Below, in pieces: positions 52,358-61,641 of a stretch of 64,000 nt of DNA. The stretch lies in contig JBFWQE010000002.1 in the NCBI GenBank assembly GCA_050249615.1, positions 62,001 through 126,000 of the forward strand, in the 5' to 3' direction. A program made the translations under genes and the position numbers. The stretch's first letter is position 1; each line of letters opens with the position of its first letter. The notes beneath the pieces are model-generated. The model had not been told where the DNA came from, ran no database searches, and worked only from the letters and a program-made list of their open reading frames with translations. The stretch is from VFZN01 sp050249615. Lineage in GTDB: Bacteria; Acidobacteriota; Vicinamibacteria; Vicinamibacterales; UBA2999.

Positions 52358-53236
52358 ATGCGTCACACGCTCGTCTGCCTCGCCCTCCTCCTGGCCGCCC
52401 CGGCGTGGCCCCAGGAGCGTCCTCTGCCCGACTTCCAGACCTTCCTCCAGGAAACCCGCCAGCGCTTGCAGGCCGACGATGTGCGGCAGAGCGAGTACGT
52501 CTACGTCGAGACGCGGCGCGAGCAGAAGCTGGACAAGTCGGGCCGCACCACGAAGGAAACGCTGAACGTCTTCGAAAGCTATCCGGCTCTGCCCGGCGAG
52601 TCACGCTGGCAGCGGCAGACCGTGAAGGACGGGAAGCCTCTCTCGGCGGAGGACCTGGCGAAGCAGGACCGCGACCGGCAGAAGAAGGTGCTGGAGTACG
52701 TCGAGAGGATGGAGCGGAACCCGGCGAAGATCCGGGCAGCGCAGGAGAAGAAGCGCGCGGAGGAGCTGCGCGACACGGAGCGCGCCGTGGACGACGCGCT
52801 GACCGTATACGAGCTCAAGATGCTCGGCCGCGAGGTCGTGGGCGGGCACGAGACCATCGCCATCTCGTTCACGCCGCGCAAGGCCGCGAGGCCGAAGACG
52901 CGCGAAGGCAAGGTGATGAAGCACTTTGCCGGCAAGGCGTGGGTGAGCGAGTCGGAGTACGAGCTGGTGCGGCTCGAGGCGGAGGCGATCGAGACGGCGT
53001 CGTTCGGCCTGGGGTTGCTGGCGCGCGTGCACAAGGGGTCGAAGGCGGCCTTCGAGCGACGGAAGGTGAACGGTGAGGAGTGGCTGCCCGCGCGCGCCAG
53101 CTACACCGCCACCGCGCGCGTGCTGCTGCTGAAGATGCTGCGCATCGGGGGGACGTCGGAGTTCTCGGACTATCGGAAGTTCACGGTCGAAACCGAGACC
53201 CGGATCGGCAAGCCGAAGTCGCCGGAGGGTGGATGA
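52358..53236 (+). CDS. Exported protein, LolA-like fold
   Basis: A 292-residue protein with a short signal peptide (MRHTLVCLALLLAAPAWPQ). A charged helical stretch in the middle (LAKQDRDRQKKVLEYVERME) is followed by beta strands with YELKMLGREVVGGHETIAIS and AGKAWVSESEYELVRLEAEA, resembling the outer-membrane-lipoprotein-sorting (LolA-like) fold seen in many acidobacterial hypotheticals. No lipobox. Function not known. Confidence 0.62.
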   Translation: MRHTLVCLALLLAAPAWPQERPLPDFQTFLQETRQRLQADDVRQSEYVYVETRREQKLDKSGRTTKETLNVFESYPALPGESRWQRQTVKDGKPLSAEDLAKQDRDRQKKVLEYVERMERNPAKIRAAQEKKRAEELRDTERAVDDALTVYELKMLGREVVGGHETIAISFTPRKAARPKTREGKVMKHFAGKAWVSESEYELVRLEAEAIETASFGLGLLARVHKGSKAAFERRKVNGEEWLPARASYTATARVLLLKMLRIGGTSEFSDYRKFTVETETRIGKPKSPEGG

Positions 53237-53392
53237 TTCGCGCGAGTCGGGGGACCGGCCGAAGCGGCCGCGGACCGTGAGCGTCGAATCCGGGGGCCAT
53301 GCCGCCCATGCGCCCGGCGGGGCGATGGCCAGGCCCAGGCCGGTGACCGGCCTGCGCCAGTCGTCGGCCCCGAGCGCGCGGATAATCGAGGG

Positions 53393-55975
53393 GTGCCCCC
53401 ACCGACTGCGCGGTTCCAGGACATCGCCACCCGGCCCTCGGACGAGGCGCTATCCCTTTTGTCGTCCGGGCGGGATGGCTTGTCGCAAGACGAGGCGGCC
53501 GCGCGCCTGGCCGAGCACGGCCCCAACGAGATCTCCGGCGCCGAGACGACGGCGCTCGAGATCCTCCTCCGCCAGTTCAAGTCCTCCTTCGTCTATCTCC
53601 TGTTGGCGGCCTCCGCCATCGCCATCTACCTGCGCGAGTACCTCGACGCCGCCGTCATCTTCCTCTTCCTCGTCATCAACGCCCTGCTCGGGTTCGTCCA
53701 GGAGTACCGCGCGGAGCATGCGCTCCAGCTCCTGAAGCAGTTCGTCGAGCGGCGGACGCGCGTGCGCCGTAGCGGGCAGACCGTCAGCCGGCCCGTGCGC
53801 GACATCGTCCCCGGCGACATCGTGCAGCTCGCAGCCGGCGACACGATTCCCGGGGATGGCCTCTTCATCCGCGCCGACGGGGTCGAGGTGGACGAGTCGC
53901 CGATGACGGGCGAGACCGCGCCGGTGGAGAAGCGCAGCGGGCCGCTCGCCGCGCCGCCTGACGACGTGTACGGCGCGGCGAACATCGGGTTCACGCGGAC
54001 GACGCTCCTCGCCGGGGACGCCGATCTGCTCGTGTTCGCGACGGGCAACCACACCGCCGTGGGCGAGATCGCCGGGCGGATGCGCGCGGCCGAGGCGCCG
54101 AGCGCGTTCGAGCTGGGCCTGGCCGAGTTCAGCAGGTTCGTCCTGAAGTTGGTGGGCGTGACGGTTCCCCTCGTGTATCTGCTGCACGCGCTCGTCACCG
54201 CGAGCGAGGTGACGACCGGTCAGTTCCTGCTGTTCTCCATCGCCCTCACCGTGTCGGCCATCCCCGAAGCGCTGCCCCTGGTCACCACCATCTCGCTCTC
54301 GCGTGGCGCCCTCGCGCTGGCGAAGAAGGACGTGGTCCCTCGGCGCCTCTCGGCCATCGAGGACCTCGGATCGATCAACGTGCTCGCGACCGACAAGACC
54401 GGGACGATCACGGAGAACGCGCTCTCCGTGGCTGATGTCTATGGCGACCGGGACGCCACGCTCCGCCATGCGCTGATGGTCCCCATGGCGCGTGGCAGCT
54501 CGAGCGTGCAGAACCAGGCGTACGACGCGGCCATTCTCGCCGCGGTGGACGAAGCCGCGCGCGCCCAGCTGGCCGGCCTCACGCTGGTGGACGAACTGCC
54601 GTTCGACCCCGTGCGCCGGCGCGCGACCGTGCTCGTCGAGGCCGATGAGGGCGACCTGCACCCGGCTGCGGGCGTTCAGCCGAGTGATCCAGCCAATCTG
54701 CGTAATCCGCGTAGTCTGCGGCTGATATCCCGCGGCGCGCCCGAGGCCGTCTATGCCGGCGCGCACGACCAGGCGGCCGCGCTGGCGTGGGCGGCCGGCG
54801 AAGGACGAAAGGGCCGCCGGGTCCTCGCCGTCGCGTCACGGGAGGTGCCCGCCGATGGACGTCGGGTCGTGAGCCCCGGGGACGAGGGCGGCCTGATGCC
54901 GGTCGGCATCATCTCGTTCACGGATCCGCTGAAGCCGACCACGCGCGCGGCTGTCCGGGAGGCCGAGCGCCTGGGCGTCCGCGTGAAGATCATCACGGGC
55001 GACTCGAAGGACGTGGCCGGCTGGGTCGGCGTGGAGATCGGGCTGATGGACGACCCGGCCGAGGTGCTGCTCGGCAGCGAGTTCGCGCGCATGACGGCGG
55101 CGGAAAGGGCATCCGCGGTGGATCGCTACGACGTCTTCGCACGCGCCACGCCCGAGCAGAAGTTCGACATCGTCAAGGCGCTGGACGCGAAGCACCTGGT
55201 CGGCTTCCTTGGCGAGGGCTTCAACGACGCGCCCGCCCTCAAGATGGCGCACGTGGGGCTGGCGGTAAACGGCGCGTCGGACATCGCGCAGGACGCGGCG
55301 GACGTGGTGCTGCTGAACCGGTCGCTCGAGGTGATCGTGGACGGCATCCGGGAGGGCCGGACGATCTTCGCCAACACGATGAAGTACATCCGGGCGACGC
55401 TGACGTCGAACGTCGGCAACTTCTACGCGTTGGCCTTTGCCGCGCTCTTCATCCCGTACCTCCCGATGCTGCCGATCCAGATCCTGCTGCTCAACCTGCT
55501 GTCCGACTTCCCGATGATCTCCATCGCGGCCGACAGCGTGGACGAGGCCGAGCTGGCACAGCCGCGCGGATACCAGGTCGCCGAGCTGACCGGCGTGGCC
55601 ATGGTCCTGGGCGCCATCTCCACGCTCTTCGACTTCGCGTTCTTCGGCTACTTCGTCCGCTTCGGCGAGCCCGCACTCCTCCAGACCATGTGGTTCATGG
55701 GGAGCGTCCTCACCGAGCTCGTGCTGCTGTTCTCCATCCGGACGACGCTGCCGTTCTGGCGGTCCACGCCGCCGAGCGCGACGGTGGTGGGGCTGACGTT
55801 GACGGTCATGGCGGCGGCGGTGGGACTGCCGTTCATCGCGCCCGCCCGGGCGCTCTTCGGCTTCGTCGTCCCGGCGCCGGAGCACCTGGCGATGGCCTTC
55901 GCGCTCGTCGTCATCTACTTCGCGGCGACGGAGGGAGCGAAGCTGATGCTCTACCGGTACTGGAAGGCCGGCTGA
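53393..55975 (+). CDS. Cation-transporting P-type ATPase (MgtA-like)
   Basis: An 860-residue P-type ATPase. Seen in order: N-terminal cation-ATPase domain (GLSQDEAAARLAEHGPNEIS), actuator motif DESPMTGETAPVEKRS, membrane helix with IPEALPLVTTISLSRGAL, phosphorylation site NVLATDKTGTITEN, hinge region GFLGEGFNDAPALKMA and six C-terminal helices. The RRLSAIEDLGSINVL segment and overall length suit the Mg2+-type (P3B-like) group, though calcium or other cations remain possible. The start is GTG 53393. In the nucleotide-binding domain, about 20 residues (near 54660-54724) derive from the nonamer repeat and look inserted. Confidence 0.88.
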   Translation: MPPPTARFQDIATRPSDEALSLLSSGRDGLSQDEAAARLAEHGPNEISGAETTALEILLRQFKSSFVYLLLAASAIAIYLREYLDAAVIFLFLVINALLGFVQEYRAEHALQLLKQFVERRTRVRRSGQTVSRPVRDIVPGDIVQLAAGDTIPGDGLFIRADGVEVDESPMTGETAPVEKRSGPLAAPPDDVYGAANIGFTRTTLLAGDADLLVFATGNHTAVGEIAGRMRAAEAPSAFELGLAEFSRFVLKLVGVTVPLVYLLHALVTASEVTTGQFLLFSIALTVSAIPEALPLVTTISLSRGALALAKKDVVPRRLSAIEDLGSINVLATDKTGTITENALSVADVYGDRDATLRHALMVPMARGSSSVQNQAYDAAILAAVDEAARAQLAGLTLVDELPFDPVRRRATVLVEADEGDLHPAAGVQPSDPANLRNPRSLRLISRGAPEAVYAGAHDQAAALAWAAGEGRKGRRVLAVASREVPADGRRVVSPGDEGGLMPVGIISFTDPLKPTTRAAVREAERLGVRVKIITGDSKDVAGWVGVEIGLMDDPAEVLLGSEFARMTAAERASAVDRYDVFARATPEQKFDIVKALDAKHLVGFLGEGFNDAPALKMAHVGLAVNGASDIAQDAADVVLLNRSLEVIVDGIREGRTIFANTMKYIRATLTSNVGNFYALAFAALFIPYLPMLPIQILLLNLLSDFPMISIAADSVDEAELAQPRGYQVAELTGVAMVLGAISTLFDFAFFGYFVRFGEPALLQTMWFMGSVLTELVLLFSIRTTLPFWRSTPPSATVVGLTLTVMAAAVGLPFIAPARALFGFVVPAPEHLAMAFALVVIYFAATEGAKLMLYRYWKAG
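54694..54720 (+). repeat. Nonamer repeat inside the P-type ATPase gene, in frame
   Basis: CAATCTGCG, TAATCCGCG, TAGTCTGCG in a row, the same family as the intergenic clusters at 13216-13407 and 14950. It is translated as NLRNPRSLR between DEGDLHPAA and LISRGAPEAVYA. Confidence 0.78.
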
Positions 55976-55981
55976 GCAAGG

Positions 55982-56968
55982 TCATCCCGGTGGCCCCGCC
56001 AGGAACTCCGCGTATCTCGCCAGGTCCACGTTCCCGCCGCTGACGACGACGCCCACGCGGAGGCCGTGGACGTCCACCGCGGCGGTGAACGCGGCCGCGG
56101 CGGCCAGCGCGCCGGTGGGCTCCACCACAAGCTTCATCCGCTCGGCGAAGAACCGCATGGCGGCCACGAGGTCGTCGTCGCGCACGGTGACGACGTCCGC
56201 CACGAGCGCCTGCATGACCGGGAAGGTGAGATTGCCCGTGCGCTGGGTCTGCGCGCCGTCGGCGATGGTGCGCGGCACGTCGATGCTCACGATCTCCCCG
56301 CGCCGCAGGCTCTGCTGGACGTCGTTGCCGGCCTCCGGCTCCACGCCAATCACGCGGCAGTCCGGCAGCAGGTGGCGGGCAATCACCGCGCAGCCCGAGA
56401 TGAGCCCGCCGCCGCCCACGCAGGCCAGCAGCAGGTCCAGCCCGCCGCCATCCATCTCCCGCACCTGCTCGACCAGCTCCAGCGCCGCCGTGCCCTGGCC
56501 CGCCATCACGTGCGCGTGGTTGAACGGCGGCACCACGGTCATGCCGCGCTCCTCGGCGATCCGCCGCGCGATGGACTCGCGATCCTCGGTGTAGCGGTCG
56601 TACAGCACGACCTCTGCTCCGTACTCGCGGGTGGCGCGAATCTTCAGCGGCGGGGCGTCGCTCGGCATGACGATGAGCGCGGGCATTCCGAGGAGCTGCG
56701 CGGAGAGGGCCACGGCCTGCGCGTGGTTGCCGCTCGAGAAGGCCAGCGCCCCGCGCGCGCGCTGCTCCGGCGTGAACTGCACGAGCGTGTTGTAGGCGCC
56801 GCGGAACTTGAAGGCGCCCATGCGCTGCAGGTTCTCGCACTTGAAGAACAGGCGGGCGCCCGTGCGGGCGTCCGCCGTCCGGGAGGTGAGGACGGGAGTG
56901 CGGTGGACTACGCCGCGCAGCCGCGCGGCCGCGGCCAGGACGTCGTTGCTGCTGATGGGCAGGGACAT
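55982..56968 (-). CDS. PLP-dependent threonine/serine dehydratase family protein
   Basis: A 328-residue fold-type II PLP enzyme: KCENLQRMGAFKFRGAYN contains the PLP lysine, SSGNHAQAVALSAQLLG binds the phosphate end, and CVGGGGLISG and VVSGGNVDL are the other PLP-binding loops. The family includes catabolic threonine dehydratase, serine racemase and hydroxyaspartate ammonia-lyase. There is no regulatory ACT domain, so a catabolic role is more likely than isoleucine synthesis. It converges with the ATPase gene, six bases away. Confidence 0.9.
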   Translation of the reverse strand: MSLPISSNDVLAAAARLRGVVHRTPVLTSRTADARTGARLFFKCENLQRMGAFKFRGAYNTLVQFTPEQRARGALAFSSGNHAQAVALSAQLLGMPALIVMPSDAPPLKIRATREYGAEVVLYDRYTEDRESIARRIAEERGMTVVPPFNHAHVMAGQGTAALELVEQVREMDGGGLDLLLACVGGGGLISGCAVIARHLLPDCRVIGVEPEAGNDVQQSLRRGEIVSIDVPRTIADGAQTQRTGNLTFPVMQALVADVVTVRDDDLVAAMRFFAERMKLVVEPTGALAAAAAFTAAVDVHGLRVGVVVSGGNVDLARYAEFLAGPPG

Positions 56969-57018
56969 GTGCCCATTACCCTATCCCATCAGCGGCAACC
57001 CGTGCTCTTGCGGCGGGG

Positions 57019-57981
57019 CTACTCCCGCGACTTCTTGTCGCGGAACGCGTGCCACTGCTTCCGCATCCGCTTCGACTGGTCCGCCGTGAAGTGGTCCATG
57101 CACACGTCGTCCACGTAGTCCATGAAGTTCGTGATGGGATCCTCGCCCGGGAACGGCGCCCCGGTACAGCTGTCGCGCGGCGCGCAGAAGAACTGCGGGA
57201 CGGCCTCGACGGGAGTGTCCTTGATCTTGTCGCCGGGATGCGTGCAGCCGCCGCTGCCGAAGGTGTGGTCCAGGCCGAGCCAGTGCCCCACCTCGTGGGT
57301 GCCCGTGTCACCCCGGTCGTAGGTGATGACGCCGTCCGGTTCCTCGGCACCGGGGTACGGAATCTCGAAACCGGTGCCTGGCAGCGTGGCCCAGTAGAGG
57401 ACGACCCCGTCGTAGCCCGGCGAGAACTTGTAGTAGAAGGGCAGCGTCGCCCAGCCAAGGTAGATGTCGCCGTTGGTGGTGTAGATGTTCAGGCTTTCGG
57501 GTCCGCCGCGGCGCAGAGCGGTCTTCATGGCGACCTCCTCCGCGGAGCCCGCCTCGGCGTAGAACCACGCATCGTTGGCGACGACCTCGACGTCCTGGAC
57601 GTCGAACGCGAACCCGCTGCCCGCGTAGGCGGCATTGAGCACCTGCATCTGGTCCGGCACGAGGGCGCTGACGTTGGCGCCGCCGCCGCTGGTGGTGATG
57701 ATGTGCCAGTAGACGGGGATGGTCACGGTGCCGCCCTTGTCCCGCCCGCCGCGGTTGGCCGCGGCTTCGATAATCTCCTGCATCTCGGCCGACGGCGTGC
57801 GGACGGCGCAGCGGTCGGCGCGATGCGTGAACGCCGGCTCGGCCGCGCGGGCGCCGGGGGCCTGCGCCGCAGCGTCGAGGCCGGCCGCCGCGGGCCGGGG
57901 TGCGCCGGGCCCGCTGTACCAGGCGGCGCCGGCGAAGAGGATCACTGGAATGGAGGATCGGATGAGCAATCGCGTGACCAT
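57019..57981 (-). CDS. Secreted zinc metalloprotease, M43 (pappalysin) family
   Basis: A 320-residue exported protease with a signal peptide and a short Ala/Pro-rich propeptide. The zinc motif HEVGHWLGLDH (HExxHxxGxxH) and the methionine turn in NFMDYVDDVCMDHFT are both complete. Upstream, TIPVYWHIITTSGGGANVSA and IYTTNGDIYLGWATLPFYY are typical of the M43B group. It probably degrades or processes extracellular proteins. Confidence 0.9.
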   Translation of the reverse strand: MVTRLLIRSSIPVILFAGAAWYSGPGAPRPAAAGLDAAAQAPGARAAEPAFTHRADRCAVRTPSAEMQEIIEAAANRGGRDKGGTVTIPVYWHIITTSGGGANVSALVPDQMQVLNAAYAGSGFAFDVQDVEVVANDAWFYAEAGSAEEVAMKTALRRGGPESLNIYTTNGDIYLGWATLPFYYKFSPGYDGVVLYWATLPGTGFEIPYPGAEEPDGVITYDRGDTGTHEVGHWLGLDHTFGSGGCTHPGDKIKDTPVEAVPQFFCAPRDSCTGAPFPGEDPITNFMDYVDDVCMDHFTADQSKRMRKQWHAFRDKKSRE

Positions 57982-58095
57982 GGGGGTGACTCCAGTCTGA
58001 AAGGAACGCCGCACCTTACGCTCCGGGAGACGCACGTGTCAACGTGGAGCCGTCCCGCCACGGGACGGTTAACATGGGCGGTAGACCCACAACCG

Positions 58096-59892
58096 ATGGC
58101 GACCCACCCGACGCAGGCGCCCGTGCTCTCGCCCAATGCGCTGCGTGTCCTGGAGGCGCGGTACCTCCTGAGGGACAGCCAGCGGCAGCTGATCGAGACG
58201 CCGGCGGAGCTCTTCGCGCGCGTCGCGCGCGCGGTCGCGGAGGCCGAAGTCGCCTTTGGCGATCCCGCGGGATCGGCCTGCTGGGCCGAGCGCTTCCGCG
58301 CCCTCCTCGCCCGCGGCGACTTCCTGCCCAACAGCCCGACGCTGATGAACGCGGGCACGCCGCTCGGGCAGCTGAGCGCGTGCTTCGTCCTGCCCATCGA
58401 GGACTCGATGGAGAGCATCTTCGAGGCGGTGAAGCAGATGGCCCTGGTCCAGCGCAGCGGCGGCGGGACCGGGTTCTCCTTCTCCGCGCTCCGGCCGCGG
58501 GGCGACATCGTCGCAGCCACGGGAGGCGAGTCGTCGGGCCCGGTCTCGTTCATGACGATCTTCGATTGCGCGACCGAGCACATCCGGCAGGGCGGCAAGC
58601 GCCGCGGCGCGAACATGGGCGTGCTGCGCGTGGATCACCCGGACATCCTGGACTTCATCGCCGCCAAGCGCGACGGGAAGACGCTCGCGAACTTCAATAT
58701 CTCCGTGAGCGTGACCGACGCGTTCATGGAGGCGGCCCCAAGGAACGGCACCTACGAGCTCGTGCACCCGCGCACCGGCCAGCCCGCCGGCCGTCACCGC
58801 GCGGGCGACGTCTTTCGCGCCATCTGCGATGCCGCCTGGCAGGTTGGCGATCCGGGCCTGCTGTTTCACGACGCCATCAACCGCGCGAACCCGACACCGC
58901 AGCTCGGCGACATCGAGGCGACGAATCCGTGCGGCGAGGTGCCGCTCCTGCCGCACGAGTCGTGCAACCTCGGATCGATCAACGTCGCGCGCCTGGTGCA
59001 TGAGGGCGGCGCGGCGCCCGCCTTCGACTGGGAGCGCCTCGCCGAGATCGTGGCCGACGCGGTGCGCTTCCTGGACGATGTGATCGAGGTGAATCGGTAT
59101 CCGCTGGCGGAGGTCGCGGAGGCGACGCGACGGACGCGCAAGATTGGCCTGGGTGTCATGGGCTTTGCCGAAGCGTTGATCCGGCTCGGCATCGGCTACG
59201 ACTCGGACGAGGCCGTGCAGTTCGCCGATCGCCTGATGCGCGAGGCGGCGGCCGCCGCTCTGCGCGCCTCCACTGCCCTGGCCGAACAGCGCGGCGTGTA
59301 TCCGGCCTGGCCGGGCAGCGTGCACGAGCGCCGGAACGTGAGGGTGCGCAACGCCACCTGCACGGCGATTGCGCCGACGGGGACGATTGGCATCATCGCC
59401 GGCACCTCCGCCAGCATCGAGCCGCTGTTCGCGCTGGCCTATCGCCGCACGGGCGTGCTGGGCGCCCAGACGATGGAGGAGGTGAACCCGGTCTTCCTCG
59501 AGGTGCTGGAGCGACGCGGCCTGGACGCGGGCCGGGTCGTCGCCGATGTGCGGGAGCGCGGGCGGCTCGCGGACGTGCCGGGCGTGCCCGACGAGATCAA
59601 GCGACTCTTCGTCACGGCGCTCGAGATCCCGGTGGTGCGGCACCTGGCGATACAGGCCGCCTGCCAGCGCCACGTGGACAACGCGGTGTCGAAGACCATC
59701 AATCTGCCGCACGACGCGTCGCCGGAGGACATCGCCGGCGCCTATCGGCGCGCGTGGGAGCTGGGGCTGAAGGGGATCACGGTGTACCGGTACGGCAGCC
59801 GGGCCGCGCAGGTGCTGGAGCTCGGCGCCGACGAGGAGCCGCAGCACTTCGATCACGCGTCCAGGTGTGACCCGGAGGAGTGCCGGCTCTGA
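58096..59892 (+). CDS. nrdJ: Adenosylcobalamin-dependent ribonucleotide reductase (class II)
   Basis: A 598-residue reductase: LPNSPTLMNAGTPLGQLSAC, SGGGTGFSFSALRPRGD, GGKRRGANMGVLRVDHPDIL, the active-site NPCGEVPLLPHESCNLGSIN, and APTGTIGIIAGTSASIEPLF. The C-terminal CDPEEC is the swinging cysteine pair that receives electrons from thioredoxin. It makes deoxynucleotides and works with or without oxygen. The length is at the short end for the class; no ATP-cone is present. Confidence 0.93.
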   Translation: MATHPTQAPVLSPNALRVLEARYLLRDSQRQLIETPAELFARVARAVAEAEVAFGDPAGSACWAERFRALLARGDFLPNSPTLMNAGTPLGQLSACFVLPIEDSMESIFEAVKQMALVQRSGGGTGFSFSALRPRGDIVAATGGESSGPVSFMTIFDCATEHIRQGGKRRGANMGVLRVDHPDILDFIAAKRDGKTLANFNISVSVTDAFMEAAPRNGTYELVHPRTGQPAGRHRAGDVFRAICDAAWQVGDPGLLFHDAINRANPTPQLGDIEATNPCGEVPLLPHESCNLGSINVARLVHEGGAAPAFDWERLAEIVADAVRFLDDVIEVNRYPLAEVAEATRRTRKIGLGVMGFAEALIRLGIGYDSDEAVQFADRLMREAAAAALRASTALAEQRGVYPAWPGSVHERRNVRVRNATCTAIAPTGTIGIIAGTSASIEPLFALAYRRTGVLGAQTMEEVNPVFLEVLERRGLDAGRVVADVRERGRLADVPGVPDEIKRLFVTALEIPVVRHLAIQAACQRHVDNAVSKTINLPHDASPEDIAGAYRRAWELGLKGITVYRYGSRAAQVLELGADEEPQHFDHASRCDPEECRL

Positions 59893-59898
59893 GGCCTT

Positions 59899-60648
59899 TC
59901 AAGGCGTTCCCAGGTGCGCGGTGGTGGCGATGGCGAACAGGAGTCCAAGGCCGGCCGCGAACATCACGAAATGGAGGACGTTGTCCTTCAGGGCGTGTGC
60001 CTTGTTGACCTCGGGCACCAGGTCCGACGCGCCGATGTAGAGGAAGTTGCCCGCCGCGAGCGGGACCAGCCAGCCGACGTCGAACTGCAGCGACGCCGCG
60101 TAGGCGATGAGGCCGCCGGCCAGGAAGGTCAGGCCCGAGAACAGGTTGAACAGGAGCGCCGTGCGCTTCTTCCAGCCGCCGTGCACGAGCACGCCGAAGT
60201 CGCCGAGTTCCTGCGGCACCTCGTGGGCGGCGGCCGCCAGCCACGCCGCGATGCCAAGGCGGATGTCCATGAGGAACACCCCGGCGATGGACAGGCCTCC
60301 CAGGAAGTTGTGGAGGCCGTCCCCGATCAGGATGAGATAGGTGAGCGGCTTCCGGCACTCGGCGGCGGCTCGATGGCAGTGGTGGAAGTGCAGGAACTGC
60401 TCGAGCGCGAAGAAGAGCAGGAATCCCAGGGCCACCCAGCCAAACGTCGTGATCGCGGGCATCCCGATGAGCGATGCCGGGATCATGTGGAAGAGGGCGC
60501 CGCCGATGAGGGAGCCGGCCGCGAAGGAGACGAGCGGCAGCAGGATCTTCTGAAGTGTCGACTCGCGCAGCACCAGGGTCACGCTGCCGACGAGGGCGAT
60601 CAGGCTCATCAGGAGGCCGGTGGAGAGGATCCACAGGAAGGTCGTCAT
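59899..60648 (-). CDS. ZIP-family metal transporter
   Basis: A 249-residue protein with eight hydrophobic helices. The metal-binding helices are conserved: LILIGDGLHNFLGGLSIAGV (helix IV, HN) and AAAAHEVPQELGDFGVLVH (helix V, HExxQE). A histidine-rich stretch FLHFHHCHRAA lies between helices III and IV. It probably imports zinc or iron. Confidence 0.9.
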   Translation of the reverse strand: MTTFLWILSTGLLMSLIALVGSVTLVLRESTLQKILLPLVSFAAGSLIGGALFHMIPASLIGMPAITTFGWVALGFLLFFALEQFLHFHHCHRAAAECRKPLTYLILIGDGLHNFLGGLSIAGVFLMDIRLGIAAWLAAAAHEVPQELGDFGVLVHGGWKKRTALLFNLFSGLTFLAGGLIAYAASLQFDVGWLVPLAAGNFLYIGASDLVPEVNKAHALKDNVLHFVMFAAGLGLLFAIATTAHLGTP

Positions 60649-60796
60649 GCCGTCGCGTCTTCAGCATGGCATCGGCAGCATCGCCAGCACAACCGCCCAA
60701 GGCGACGGCGCGGCGACGGCTGGAAGACGGCTTGGACCGGCGGCACCGAGTCTCCGGAGGGATAATCTCCGGAGGCAGTTCACTGATGGGGAGACC

Positions 60797-61600
60797 TTGA
60801 GGCTTGCCGCCTGGCTCGCGATATGCGTGGCAGCGTTGGGGCATTGGACGCGCACACCGATGGCGGTCAATCTGCAGGCAACCCACGACCCGGTGCGAAT
60901 CACCGTGGCATACAACAACGTGCCGCACGCGGCCGGGTTGACCACGGCCTGGGGCTTTGCCGCGGTGGTGGACGTGGGAGCCGAGAGAGTCCTGTTCGAC
61001 ACCGGGGGCGACGGGCCCACGCTGTTGTCGAATCTGCGCCGGCTCGACATCGATCCGACGTCCGTCGATGCCGTGGTCCTCTCGCACGCGCACGGGGATC
61101 ACACCGGCGGTCTCGACGGCTTTCTCCAGCGGCACGGCGATGTCACGGTCTACCTGCCGCGTTCCTTCCCCGCGGCGTTTCGTGAGGCCGTCGAGCGCCG
61201 CGGCGCGCGTGTGACCGGCATCGGCCGCGCCCAGCGCTTGTTCGACCACGTGCACTCCACCGGGGAGATGGGCGGCGTGACGAAGGAGCAGGCGCTGATC
61301 GTGGAGACCCGCGAGGGCCTCGTGGTCATCACGGGCTGCGCCCATCCCGGCATTGTCGAAGTCGCCAGGGCCGCGCGCGCCTACCTGGATCGGGACATCC
61401 ACCTCCTTATGGGCGGCTTCCACCTGGCCGGCGAGAGCGATCGCGAACTGCAAGGCACGGTGCGGGCGCTTCGGGCGCTCGGCGTGCGCAAGGTGGCGCC
61501 GAGCCACTGCACCGGGACCGAGGCGATGGCGCTCTTCCAACAGAGCTGGGGGGACGATTTCATCAGCGGCGGGTGCGGGGCGGTCATCGAGATCCCCTAG
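60797..61600 (+). CDS. Metallo-beta-lactamase-fold protein (DHPPP-synthase-like)
   Basis: About 267 residues if started at TTG 60797, which follows GGGGAGA and gives a short signal-like helix (LRLAAWLAICVAALGHW). ATG 60860 is the alternative without it. The metal motif is SHAHGDHTGG, with further ligands in VITGCAHPGIVEV and MGGFHLAGES, and PSHCTGTEAM near the end. This layout is typical of the family annotated as 7,8-dihydropterin-6-methyl-aminobenzene-phosphate synthase; real activity is unproven. Confidence 0.78.
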   Translation: MRLAAWLAICVAALGHWTRTPMAVNLQATHDPVRITVAYNNVPHAAGLTTAWGFAAVVDVGAERVLFDTGGDGPTLLSNLRRLDIDPTSVDAVVLSHAHGDHTGGLDGFLQRHGDVTVYLPRSFPAAFREAVERRGARVTGIGRAQRLFDHVHSTGEMGGVTKEQALIVETREGLVVITGCAHPGIVEVARAARAYLDRDIHLLMGGFHLAGESDRELQGTVRALRALGVRKVAPSHCTGTEAMALFQQSWGDDFISGGCGAVIEIP

Positions 61601-61641
61601 CAGCCCTCTTCGCCACGGGCTGCCAGCTGGACCTCCGCGGT

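Noticed and set aside
57982..58095. Cobalamin riboswitch before the B12-dependent reductase
   Set aside because: Only 114 bases separate the divergent genes and I could not see a B12-box-like core.
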